A stretch of DNA of 64,000 nucleotides from positions 1 to 64,000 of the forward strand of contig NZ_FOTF01000019.1 of NCBI RefSeq assembly GCF_900114485.1. The letters run 5' to 3'. Below are positions 55,999 through 64,000 of this stretch, piece by piece. The stretch comes from Loktanella salsilacus. Lineage in GTDB: Bacteria > Pseudomonadota > Alphaproteobacteria > Rhodobacterales > Rhodobacteraceae. Below the pieces are notes generated by a model. That model was not told where the DNA came from and ran no database searches. It saw only the letters and a list, made by a program, of their open reading frames with translations. The position numbers and the translations under genes were made by a program. How positions within the stretch are numbered: the stretch's first letter is position 1; each line of letters starts with the position of its first letter.

Positions 55999-56352
55999 TC
56001 AGACCGAAGTGGGGGGCGCGCGGGACCGGACATGGGGATCGCCGCTTTGCGATCCGGCGATCAGGTCGGATTGATCCGCCAGATCGAACACCGTGGACAG
56101 GCGAAATTCGCGCGGACTGGCGTGACAGGATGGCGGATCGGGCAGCAGGTGACAAAACGGGCAATGATTGTGGCCCGAAATCGGACCATCGCCGCACAAA
56201 TCATCTGCCGACGCACCAAGGGCGACGAGCATCTGAACCGCAGCAGCCTGCGCAGGTGTCGGTGCCTTTTGCGCAGCAGACGTGATGCTGGACACCGCAA
56301 CGACAAGAATCGCAGTCAGGGTCAGCAAGGTGTGGCGCAGGTGGCGGATCAT
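55999..56352 (-). CDS. DUF2946-like small protein
   Basis: About 117 aa with an N-terminal hydrophobic segment (HTLLTLTAILVVAVSSITSA) and a HNHCPFCHLLPDPP motif, which fits DUF2946, a family often encoded near copper genes. The Cys/His motif could bind metal. The start is uncertain (ATG 56352 or TTG 56367), as neither has a strong ribosome site. It lies upstream of PCuAC on the same strand. Confidence 0.65.
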   Translation of the reverse strand: MIRHLRHTLLTLTAILVVAVSSITSAAQKAPTPAQAAAVQMLVALGASADDLCGDGPISGHNHCPFCHLLPDPPSCHASPREFRLSTVFDLADQSDLIAGSQSGDPHVRSRAPPTSV

Positions 56353-56605
56353 TGCCAACGCATACAAAACTGGCGTGCGATCTGTAAGAGGCCTTTACGT
56401 CGCAACCACGCCGACCCACCGCATCTAGACGTGCGCACCACAACGCCCCACTACATCTGGAAATTGTGCAGAAAGACCACAGTCAAAGCCTTTGAAAATT
56501 AGCTATTTTCGCCTGTACCGCGCCTGTGTTAGCGTTAATGTAATAACAATGGTCACCGAAAAAATTCGGGGCTTTGAGGCAGATTCGTAAAAAGAGGCAA
56601 GAGAC

Positions 56606-57982
56606 GTGCAAAACCGTCCCCATACCCGCGCTATGCGTGCGATTTCCGTGATGCTATTCCTTGCGTTGACGCCGGTGGTCGCATTCGCTGCCCCCTACGC
56701 CGCCTACGTGATGGATGCCCGCACCGGAGAGCAGCTGTATTCGCAAAACGCCGATACCCGCCTGCACCCCGCGTCCCTGACCAAGATGATGACCCTTTAT
56801 ATCGCCTTCCAAGCGATCCAGCGCGGAGAGATCACGCTTGATTCAATGGTTACCGTCACCAGCAACGCATCGGCAGAGCCGCCCAGCAAACTGGGTCTAA
56901 AGACCGGCCAGCAGATCAAGCTGCGCTATCTTTTGCGCGCTGCGGCTGTGAAATCGGCAAACGACGCTGCCACCGCGATTGGCGAGGCGATTTCGGGATC
57001 TGAAGAGGCATTCGCCGTCCGCATGAACCGTACCGCCGCTGCGATGGGCATGACCAACACGACCTTTAAAAACGCCAACGGCCTGACCCAAGAGGGCCAT
57101 TTGTCCACCGCCCGCGACATGAGCGTGCTAGGCCGCCACGTCATTTATGACTTCCCCCAGTATTATAACCTGTTCTCGCGCCGCACCGCTGATGCAGGCA
57201 TCGCCGAAGTACGCCACACGAATCGCCGGTTTCTGGACAGCTATGAAGGTGCCGACGGCATCAAGACCGGCTTTACCAATGCGGCCGGCTTTAACCTTGT
57301 TGCCTCTGCGCAGCGCGGCCAAGAACGCATTATCGCGACCGTCTTTGGCGGCACATCGACCGCGCAGCGCAACGGCAAGATCAAAGAGCTGATGGACATG
57401 GGCTTTAACCGCGCGCCAGCGAACGCAACGCTGCAGCGGCCCCAGCCGCCTTCGGCTGCACCTGCGACCGATCCCTTGCTCGTATCCTCCAACGTTGGCC
57501 CGGCCACGAATGGCGGCGCGGGCAAGACCGTCCGCGTGTCTGGCCGCGTATCCCGCAGCTTGCGCCCCGCCGCGCGTCCAACACAGGCCGTCAGCGCACC
57601 CGTGCAGCTGGCCGTCGACACGGACCTGATCAACTCGGTTCTGGCAGAGGCCGTTCAGGTCGCCGCCGTCGCCCCTGCAGCCGGAGCCATCGCATCTGCC
57701 CCCGCCGCACCAGAGGTTGTCACGCGGATCTCGACGTCTGGCGGGCGCCATTGGGGCGTTAACGTCGGCCGTTACAATTCCCGCTATGAAGCGGAAAAGG
57801 TGCTTTTGCGCGTAGCTTTGAACGAAATGAGCACGCTAGACGGTGCTGTGCGCCGCGTAACGCAGAATGCCCGTGGCTTTGATGCCAACTTTATGGGTTT
57901 AACGCGAGAAGGTGCCGATTTAGCCTGCCGACGCTTGCAGGCCCGTAGCCAATCGTGCTTCATGATCGGGTCAGAGGGTTAA
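56606..57982 (+). CDS. D-alanyl-D-alanine carboxypeptidase with SPOR domain
   Basis: A 458-aa S11 penicillin-binding protein. A signal peptide (ISVMLFLALTPVVAFA) is followed by the catalytic domain: SLTKMM (SxxK), SANDAA (SxN) and KTGFTN (KTG). An Ala/Pro-rich linker (about 270-370) leads to a C-terminal SPOR domain (HWGVNVGRYNSRYEAEKV), which binds denuded peptidoglycan at the septum. It trims stem peptides. The GTG at 56606 has GAGG upstream; an ATG nine codons later is possible. Confidence 0.92.
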   Translation: MQNRPHTRAMRAISVMLFLALTPVVAFAAPYAAYVMDARTGEQLYSQNADTRLHPASLTKMMTLYIAFQAIQRGEITLDSMVTVTSNASAEPPSKLGLKTGQQIKLRYLLRAAAVKSANDAATAIGEAISGSEEAFAVRMNRTAAAMGMTNTTFKNANGLTQEGHLSTARDMSVLGRHVIYDFPQYYNLFSRRTADAGIAEVRHTNRRFLDSYEGADGIKTGFTNAAGFNLVASAQRGQERIIATVFGGTSTAQRNGKIKELMDMGFNRAPANATLQRPQPPSAAPATDPLLVSSNVGPATNGGAGKTVRVSGRVSRSLRPAARPTQAVSAPVQLAVDTDLINSVLAEAVQVAAVAPAAGAIASAPAAPEVVTRISTSGGRHWGVNVGRYNSRYEAEKVLLRVALNEMSTLDGAVRRVTQNARGFDANFMGLTREGADLACRRLQARSQSCFMIGSEG

Positions 57983-58043
57983 TAGCCCTCGCTAGCGACA
58001 ATCGGATGGCCGATTTGGACGATCGTTCGCCATCTGTGATGCC

Positions 58044-58079
58044 GACGCTGCCGGGAAACCGGCGGCGTCGTTTTCGTTT
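58044..58079 (+). terminator. rho-independent terminator after the carboxypeptidase gene
   Basis: GACGCTGCCGG-GAAA-CCGGCGGCGTC forms a stem with a GAAA loop and one internal mismatch, followed by GTTTTCGTTT. Confidence 0.82.
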
Positions 58080-58121
58080 GGGGGGGGGTGGCAGAGGGCG
58101 CTTTAGCCCCCTGCCCCGCCA

Positions 58122-58640
58122 TCAGGCGGTGCCGCGCACGGGGCGATCGTTGGTGATGTTGAACTTCATGCCGTCCAGCAACTCTTCTAGATCAGGACGT
58201 GCAGCTGGCCCGTTCGAGATATCGACCAGCATCAGCGTGCCATTAGGCCGGATCGCGAAGGCGCCTGGTTCCGCGAACATTTCGGTCGTTTCCGCATCCG
58301 ACAGTGGCTCTGACACGTAAAGCCCCAATGCGCGCATCTGATCGACGCTAAGGCCATAGCACAGATCGAAGTCCCAGCCGAATTCCGCCTTATCCGCAAT
58401 TGCCTTGTCCTGCGTATCAGCCGACACGACCGCGACGTCCATGACGTCCGTCCACTGCGGCAGCACGGCATTCAGCTTGTTCAAAAAGCGTTTGCACCGC
58501 GGGCAGTGGCGACCGCGATAGACGAACAGCATCGTCCAGCGATCCTTTGGCGCGCCAATCGTGACGGTTCCGTCCTGCCCTGCGATGGCAAAGGTCATCT
58601 GTTCGACTTGTGCGCCGACGTTCGGCTTGGCTGTGGTCAT
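58122..58640 (-). CDS. peroxiredoxin-like (AhpC/TSA) protein
   Basis: A 172-aa thioredoxin-fold protein. The active site region is VYRGRHCPRCKRF, a CPRC motif in place of the usual PxxxTxxC; the first Cys is the likely peroxidatic residue. Later parts (AVVSADTQDKA, EPGAFAIRPNGTLML) fit the redoxin fold. It probably reduces peroxides or disulfides. It converges with the carboxypeptidase gene. Confidence 0.82.
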   Translation of the reverse strand: MTTAKPNVGAQVEQMTFAIAGQDGTVTIGAPKDRWTMLFVYRGRHCPRCKRFLNKLNAVLPQWTDVMDVAVVSADTQDKAIADKAEFGWDFDLCYGLSVDQMRALGLYVSEPLSDAETTEMFAEPGAFAIRPNGTLMLVDISNGPAARPDLEELLDGMKFNITNDRPVRGTA

Positions 58641-58734
58641 CTGCTGTCCTACTGATTTGGTTTAAGAAATGGCTTGCGGCACACTGGCCCAAAACTTTCC
58701 CAATCAGCAAGTCACAATCCCCGGATCAAATCCT

Positions 58735-60330
58735 TCAGACGGCCCGCCCTTCAAAAGCGGCAGCCATCAGGGCGCGGGTGTAGTCAGTTTGGGGCGCGTC
58801 AAAGATATCTGCCGCGCTGCCCGCCTCGACCACGTCGCCCTGTTTCATCACCATGACCTTGTGCGACATGGCGCGCACGACCTTCAGGTCGTGGCTGATA
58901 AAGATATAGGCAAGCCCGTACCGCTGCTGCAGATCGCGCAGCAGATCAACGATCTGCACCTGCACAGTCATATCCAAGGCGCTTGTCGGCTCGTCCAGCA
59001 CCACTAGTTTGGGGCGGAGAATCATTGCGCGGGCGATGGCGATGCGCTGGCGCTGCCCGCCAGAGAATTCGTGCGGGTAGCGGTCCATCAGGACGGGATC
59101 AAGGCCGACCTCTGCCATGATCTCTGCCACCATGTCGCGCGGTTTGCGGGCCGGGTCGATGCGATGGATCGTCAGCCCTTCTGCGATAATCTGCTCGACC
59201 GTCATGCGCGGCGACAGGCTGCCAAAGGGGTCCTGAAACACGATCTGCATGGCAGAGCGCAGGGGGCGCATCTGGCGTTGGTTGTGGTCCTGAATGTCCT
59301 GCCCTTGGAAGCGGATCCGCCCTTCTGATGCAATCAGACGCATGATCGCCAGTGCCATGGTCGTCTTGCCGGAACCCGATTCGCCGACGATGCCTATCGT
59401 CTCGCCTGCCCGGACGGACAGGTTCGCGTCGTTCACGGCCTTGATATGCCCGACCGTGCGCTTCATCAGCCCGCGGCGGATCGGGAACCAGATTTTCAGA
59501 TGATCCGTCTGAACGATAACTGGCGCGTCAGTAGCAACCGGGCCGGGCGTGCCGACGGATTCAGCGGCCAACAGCATCTGGGTATAGGGGTGCTGGGGGC
59601 TGGCAAAAATCTCGGCCGTGGGGCCGGTTTCAACGATGACGCCGTCCTTCATCACGCAGACCCGGTCGGCGATCTTGCGCACGATGGTCAGGTCATGGGT
59701 GATGAACAGCATCGACAGCCCTGTGTCGCGCTTTAGCTCTGCCATCAGTTCCAGAATTTGTGCTTGGATCGTGACATCCAGTGCTGTCGTCGGCTCGTCC
59801 GCGATCAACAGATGCGGGCCGTTCGCCAGCGCCATCGCGATCATCACGCGCTGACGTTGGCCGCCGGACAGCTGGTGGGGATAGGCCTCTAGCCGCTCCT
59901 CAGGCTCGCGGATGCCAACTTGCGTCAGCAGTTCGATCACGCGGGCGCGGACGGCGTCGCCGCGCAGGCCCTGGTGCAACTCGATGGATTCGCCCAACTG
60001 CCGCTGGATCGTGTGCAGCGGGTTCAGCGATGTCATCGGCTCTTGAAAGATAAAGCTGATGTCGTTGCCGCGCACCCGCATCAGGTCGCGTTCCGGCGCG
60101 CCGACCATCTGGGTGCCGTCATAGGTGATCGACCCCGTGACCTGCGCCGAATCGCCCAGCAACTGCACCGTGGACAAGGCGGTCACGGATTTGCCCGACC
60201 CGCTTTCGCCGACGATCGCGACGGTTTCACCCTTATGCACCTGAAACGACACCCCGCGCACGGCGTGGGTCGTGTCGCCGTCCTGCCGGAAGGAAACGTT
60301 CAGGTCGCGGACATCAAGCAGGACGGTCAA
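58735..60330 (-). CDS. yejF: peptide ABC transporter, fused dual ATPase (YejF type)
   Basis: A 531-aa protein with two complete ABC modules. Each has Walker A GESGSGKS/T, signature LSGGQRQRVMIAMA or FSGGQRQRIAIARA, and Walker B LLIADEPTTALD or LVVLDEPTSALD. The fusion is characteristic of YejF. It drives uptake by YejABE. Its start overlaps the yejE stop by 4 bp. Confidence 0.93.
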   Translation of the reverse strand: MTVLLDVRDLNVSFRQDGDTTHAVRGVSFQVHKGETVAIVGESGSGKSVTALSTVQLLGDSAQVTGSITYDGTQMVGAPERDLMRVRGNDISFIFQEPMTSLNPLHTIQRQLGESIELHQGLRGDAVRARVIELLTQVGIREPEERLEAYPHQLSGGQRQRVMIAMALANGPHLLIADEPTTALDVTIQAQILELMAELKRDTGLSMLFITHDLTIVRKIADRVCVMKDGVIVETGPTAEIFASPQHPYTQMLLAAESVGTPGPVATDAPVIVQTDHLKIWFPIRRGLMKRTVGHIKAVNDANLSVRAGETIGIVGESGSGKTTMALAIMRLIASEGRIRFQGQDIQDHNQRQMRPLRSAMQIVFQDPFGSLSPRMTVEQIIAEGLTIHRIDPARKPRDMVAEIMAEVGLDPVLMDRYPHEFSGGQRQRIAIARAMILRPKLVVLDEPTSALDMTVQVQIVDLLRDLQQRYGLAYIFISHDLKVVRAMSHKVMVMKQGDVVEAGSAADIFDAPQTDYTRALMAAAFEGRAV

Positions 60331-61493
60331 GAGAAGGTCTTTCTGGGGTCGAACGCATCACGCACCCCTTCGAAAATGAACACCAGCAGCGACAGCATGA
60401 TCGCAAAGGTAAAGAAGGCGGTGAAGCCAAGCCACGGTGCCTGCAGGTTCTGTTTGGCCTGCAACGTAAGCTCGCCTAATGACGGAGCAGAGGATGGCAA
60501 GCCAAAGCCAAGGAAATCCAGCGTCGCGAGCGTGCTGATGCCCCCTGTGATCAGGAAGGGCAGCATTGTGACGGTGGCGACCATGGCGTTGGGCAGGATG
60601 TGCCGCATCATGATCGTCCGGTCGCGCACGCCCAAGGCCCGCGCCGCACGGACGTATTCAAAGTTACGCGCCCGCAGGAATTCCGCGCGCACAAGGCCCA
60701 CAAGTGACGTCCAGCCAAACAGCACGATTAAGAACACCAGCAGCCAGAAACTTCGCCCCAGAATCGCGAACATAATGATGATGACGTAAAGCGACGGGAT
60801 ACCGGTCCAAATCTCGATCACGCGTTGAAAGGTCAGATCGACCCAGCCGCCGAAATAGCCCTGCACCGCACCGGCCACGATGCCAATCAACGATGACGCC
60901 ACGGTCACGATCAGGGTAAAAACGATGGACAGGCGGAAGCCATAGATCACACGCGCAACCACATCGCGCTTGGTGTCATCCGTGCCCAGCCAGTTGTTGG
61001 CGTCAGGGGCGGACGGTGCCACGCCCGGCACGTCAACGATGGTGTTGTAGCTATAGGGGATCAGCGGCCAGACCATCCAACCCTTTTGGTAGTTCGGATC
61101 GTCAATCGTGCCTGCGTTCGACGCCGCAATGGTGGCTTCGGGATCGTCAAAGCACATATCCGCAAGGCCGCCCGTGGCGATCAGGCACTTCACCTCGACG
61201 TCGGTGTAGCCCGCTTCGGTCAGGAAATCGCCGCCAAAGTCCGCCTCTGAATAGAAGCCAAAGATCGGCATCCGCAATTCGCCGCGGTAGTCGACCAGCA
61301 GGGGTTTGTCGTTGGCGATGAATTCGGCCAGCAGCGACAGGCCGAACAGGATCGCGAAAATCCAAAGCGACCAGACGGCCCGGCGGTTGCGTTTAAAGTT
61401 GCGCCAGCGGCGCTGGTTAAGCGGCGACAGGTACGGCGCGCGGGATTTGGCTGCGCCCATCAGCGCCTGTTCATTTGGGTCGATATTGGTCAT
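60327..61493 (-). CDS. yejE: peptide ABC transporter permease (YejE type)
   Basis: A 388-aa permease of the oligopeptide class. An N-terminal helix (AVWSLWIFAILFGLSLLAEF) is followed by a long periplasmic loop (about 65-180), as in YejE, then five helices with the EAA-type loop FEYVRAARALGVRDRTIMMR. It is placed between yejB and yejF in one leftward operon. Confidence 0.92.
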   Translation of the reverse strand: MTNIDPNEQALMGAAKSRAPYLSPLNQRRWRNFKRNRRAVWSLWIFAILFGLSLLAEFIANDKPLLVDYRGELRMPIFGFYSEADFGGDFLTEAGYTDVEVKCLIATGGLADMCFDDPEATIAASNAGTIDDPNYQKGWMVWPLIPYSYNTIVDVPGVAPSAPDANNWLGTDDTKRDVVARVIYGFRLSIVFTLIVTVASSLIGIVAGAVQGYFGGWVDLTFQRVIEIWTGIPSLYVIIIMFAILGRSFWLLVFLIVLFGWTSLVGLVRAEFLRARNFEYVRAARALGVRDRTIMMRHILPNAMVATVTMLPFLITGGISTLATLDFLGFGLPSSAPSLGELTLQAKQNLQAPWLGFTAFFTFAIMLSLLVFIFEGVRDAFDPRKTFS

Positions 61494-61494
61494 G

Positions 61495-62571
61495 TCAGCC
61501 CCTCGCCTCGAAATCGATGCGCGGATCGATGAACATATAGGTCAGATCGGTGATGATCCCGACGACAAGCCCCATCAAGGAAAACGCAAACAGCGTGCCA
61601 AAGACGACAGGATAATCGCGGGCCACAGCGGCCTCGTACCCTAAACGGCCTAAACCATCGAGGCTGAACAGCGTCTCGATAATCAACGAGCCGCCAAAGA
61701 AGACAGAGATAAACAACGCCGGAAAGCCAGAGATCACGATCAGCATGGCGTTGCGGAAGACGTGGCGATACAGGATCGTCCGCTCTCCCAATCCCTTGGC
61801 CTTGGCGGTCAGAACGTACTGCTTTTTAATCTCGTCCAGAAAGCTGTTCTTGGTCAGCAAGGTCAGCGTTGCGAAACTGGCGATGGTCATCGACAGCACT
61901 GGCAAGGCGATGTGCCAGAAGTAGTCGCCGATCTTGCCCAGCATCGACAGGTCGTCAAAGTTCGTCGACGTCAGTCCGCGCAGCGGGAAAATGCGCCAAT
62001 AGCTGCCGCCTGCAAAAAGCACGATAAGTAGGATCGCGAACAAAAAGCCCGGGATCGCATAGCCGACGATAATCGCACCGCTGGTCCAAGTGTCGAACTT
62101 TGACCCGTCGCGCACCGCCTTTTTGATGCCCAGCGGGATCGAGATCGCGTAGGCGATCAACGTCGTCCACAGGCCTAGCGTGATCGACACGGGCATTTTT
62201 TCCATGACCAGATCGAACACCGAAATCGACCGGAAATAGCTTTGGCCAAAGTCGAACCGCACGTAGTTCCACATCATCGACAGGAACCGCTCCAGCGGCG
62301 GCTTATCGAAACCGAACTCTTTTTCCAGCTCTTCAATGAACCCCGGCGGCAAGCCGCGCGATCCAATGTAGTCACTGCCGCCGCCATCAACCAGCTCTCC
62401 GCCGCCGCCGCCAGAGATGCCCTCGAACACGTCACCGCCGCCTTCCATCTGGGCGATGATCTGTTCAATCGGGCCGCCGGGGACGAATTGCGTCAGGGTA
62501 AAGTTCACCACCATGATCCCGATCAGAGTCGGAATCACCAGCAGCAAGCGGCGTAGGATATAGGCGCTCAT
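61495..62571 (-). CDS. yejB: peptide ABC transporter permease (YejB type)
   Basis: A 358-aa DppB-like permease. It begins [20 protein letters not shown] and has an unusually Gly-rich periplasmic segment ([20 protein letters not shown]). The ABC contact loop is [20 protein letters not shown]. It lies 1 bp upstream of yejE and just after the binding-protein gene. Confidence 0.92.
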   Translation of the reverse strand: MSAYILRRLLLVIPTLIGIMVVNFTLTQFVPGGPIEQIIAQMEGGGDVFEGISGGGGGELVDGGGSDYIGSRGLPPGFIEELEKEFGFDKPPLERFLSMMWNYVRFDFGQSYFRSISVFDLVMEKMPVSITLGLWTTLIAYAISIPLGIKKAVRDGSKFDTWTSGAIIVGYAIPGFLFAILLIVLFAGGSYWRIFPLRGLTSTNFDDLSMLGKIGDYFWHIALPVLSMTIASFATLTLLTKNSFLDEIKKQYVLTAKAKGLGERTILYRHVFRNAMLIVISGFPALFISVFFGGSLIIETLFSLDGLGRLGYEAAVARDYPVVFGTLFAFSLMGLVVGIITDLTYMFIDPRIDFEARG

Positions 62572-62577
62572 GTCAGG

Positions 62578-64000
62578 TCAGCGCAGCGCGCCGGACGCCT
62601 TCAGCGCCTCGGCTTTATCGGCGTTGAACCACCAGAAATCCGTCTCTCCAAGCGCGTAGGGCGGCAGGTTTTCTGGATGCTCGAACATGTCGTAATAGGC
62701 GACGGTATAGACCGCCTTGAACCATTCCGGCACCCAAAACCCCTTGGCCCGCAGGACGCGGTCCAGCGCGCGGGTTGCGGCATGCATGTCATCGGCCGTC
62801 TGGGCGGCCACGACCGTGTCGATCAGGCTGTCGACAGCCGGATCGGCGAGGCCCATCAGGTTGCGGCTGCTATCCTCGGCGGTCTCGGATCCGAACCACT
62901 GCTTCAGCTCTGTCCCCGGCTCTAGCTGCATCGAGAAGCTATGCGTCACGATATCCCAGTCGCCCGACCGCGTGCGTTCGGTTTCCTGCGCCGGATCAAC
63001 GCGGTCCAGTTTGGCATTCACGCCCAGCCGCTTTAGGTTTTCGACATAGGGATTAATCACGCGGTCAAACGCCGGGCTGCTTTCTAGGAAAGCCACATCC
63101 AACGTCTTGCCATCCTTGCGGCGAATCCCGTCATCACCGGCAATCCAGCCCGCATCGTTCAGCAGGGCAGATGCACTGCGCAGGTTGCCCCGGTCCAGCT
63201 GGTTTGCGTTGGATGTCGGGGCCATCGTGACCTCGTCCGTCAGGATGGCGGCGTCCAACAAACCTTGATCGACCAGCGGCTGCAGCACGGCGAGCTCTTC
63301 TGGCGTGGGCGTGCCCTTCGCCTCCATCTCTGTGTTGGCCCAAAAGGATTCGACTCGGTCGTAAAGGCCGTAAAACAGCGTCTCGTTCGACCATTCGAAA
63401 TTGAACATCAGCCTGATCGCCTCTCGGACCGCCGGGTCCTGAAACTGGCTGCGCTTAAGGTTAAAGATAAATGACTGCGCGCTTGGCAGGCTGCCGTTGG
63501 GCAGTTCTGCCTTGATCACGCTTCCGTTCTGGATGCCGGGAAAATCGTATCCCGTCGCCCAACTCAGGGACGAATTTTCCACGCGGAAGGTATATTCGCC
63601 CGCCTTAAACGCCTCGAACGCGGTATCGCCGTCGGCGAAGTATTCAATGCGGATGGAATCAAAGTTGTTGCGGCCCAGATTGATCGGCAGGTCCGCGCCC
63701 CAGAAGTTTGGATTGCGGCCATAGGTCAGGCTGCGGCCATAGTCGAAATCTGCCAGCATATAGGGACCCGTGCCCATGGGCGGTGTTTTCCATGTCTGGT
63801 CGATCCGGCGGCCATCGCGCTCCCACTCTGCCTTGGAAAACGGCGGGAATGTCGCGGCAAGGCCGATGCGGTCGCGCAGGGGCGCGTCATCGCCAAAGGT
63901 GAATTTGATTCGGTGAGGGTCCAGCACCTCTACCAGTGTGATCTGGCCGTCAAAGGCAGCGCGGAATTCGGGCAGGCCCTGTTCCATAAAGGTGTCGTAG
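62578..64000 (-). CDS. yejA: peptide ABC transporter substrate-binding protein (YejA type), partial
   Basis: The C-terminal about 473 aa of a family 5 solute-binding protein are in the window; the frame runs off the right edge, so the N-terminus and signal peptide are missing. Visible family features are MGTGPYMLADFDYGRSLTYG, VREAIRLMFNFEWSNETLFY and a C-terminal RAKGFWVPEWFKAVYTVAY. By operon position it is the binding protein of the YejABEF importer for oligopeptides. Confidence 0.9.
   Translation of the reverse strand, partial: YDTFMEQGLPEFRAAFDGQITLVEVLDPHRIKFTFGDDAPLRDRIGLAATFPPFSKAEWERDGRRIDQTWKTPPMGTGPYMLADFDYGRSLTYGRNPNFWGADLPINLGRNNFDSIRIEYFADGDTAFEAFKAGEYTFRVENSSLSWATGYDFPGIQNGSVIKAELPNGSLPSAQSFIFNLKRSQFQDPAVREAIRLMFNFEWSNETLFYGLYDRVESFWANTEMEAKGTPTPEELAVLQPLVDQGLLDAAILTDEVTMAPTSNANQLDRGNLRSASALLNDAGWIAGDDGIRRKDGKTLDVAFLESSPAFDRVINPYVENLKRLGVNAKLDRVDPAQETERTRSGDWDIVTHSFSMQLEPGTELKQWFGSETAEDSSRNLMGLADPAVDSLIDTVVAAQTADDMHAATRALDRVLRAKGFWVPEWFKAVYTVAYYDMFEHPENLPPYALGETDFWWFNADKAEALKASGALR

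Overview
The window looks like a chromosomal segment of a Roseobacter-group alphaproteobacterium (Rhodobacterales). Evidence: high-GC coding DNA, a taurine and sulfite catabolic set (tpa, tauE, soeABC), an NDUFS4-like complex I subunit, and hemC/hemE/hemF. The species cannot be named from the sequence alone.

Region 1 (1-18.6 kb) is accessory DNA. It opens with a complete IS21-family element (2-2590) that has landed in the 5' end of an IS256-family element (transposase 2617-3888). An AT-richer stretch (about 4.2-7.25 kb) follows, with a secreted orphan, a small membrane protein and a translationally coupled pair: a membrane protein and a TerB-domain protein. Next comes a rightward cluster: an AddB-like nuclease, an AddA/UvrD-like helicase-nuclease, a McrB-like GTPase with a PUA/EVE-like N-terminus, McrC, a 175-aa protein of unknown function and a DUF2971-like protein (7288-18079). 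This is the best candidate in the window for an undescribed defence system. A gene remnant (18169-18561) marks the worn right edge.

Region 2 (18.8-25 kb) is housekeeping: complex I accessory subunit, SodC, M29 aminopeptidase, UvrB, a small membrane protein and a membrane-anchored NYN RNase.

Region 3 (25.1-32.2 kb) is taurine/sulfite metabolism. Tpa makes sulfoacetaldehyde, TauE is a sulfite exporter-type protein, and SoeABC is a membrane molybdoenzyme predicted to oxidise sulfite. A palindromic repeat with compensatory base changes occurs three times here.

Region 4 (32.3-45.4 kb) is a galactoside regulon. It has an ABC importer, an IclR regulator with a palindromic operator, alpha-galactosidase (GH36), beta-galactosidase (GH42), aldose epimerase and most of the De Ley-Doudoroff galactose pathway. 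Galactonate dehydratase is not in the cluster.

Region 5 (45.4-64 kb) holds a 5-hydroxyisourate hydrolase, a CAU-anticodon tRNA with a duplicated 3' end, and a D-2-hydroxyacid dehydrogenase. The heme genes follow, then ClpS and an RsmC-like methylase. Copper-delivery genes (PCuAC, SCO), a D,D-carboxypeptidase with a SPOR domain and a Yej-type peptide ABC transporter, cut by the right window edge, close the segment.
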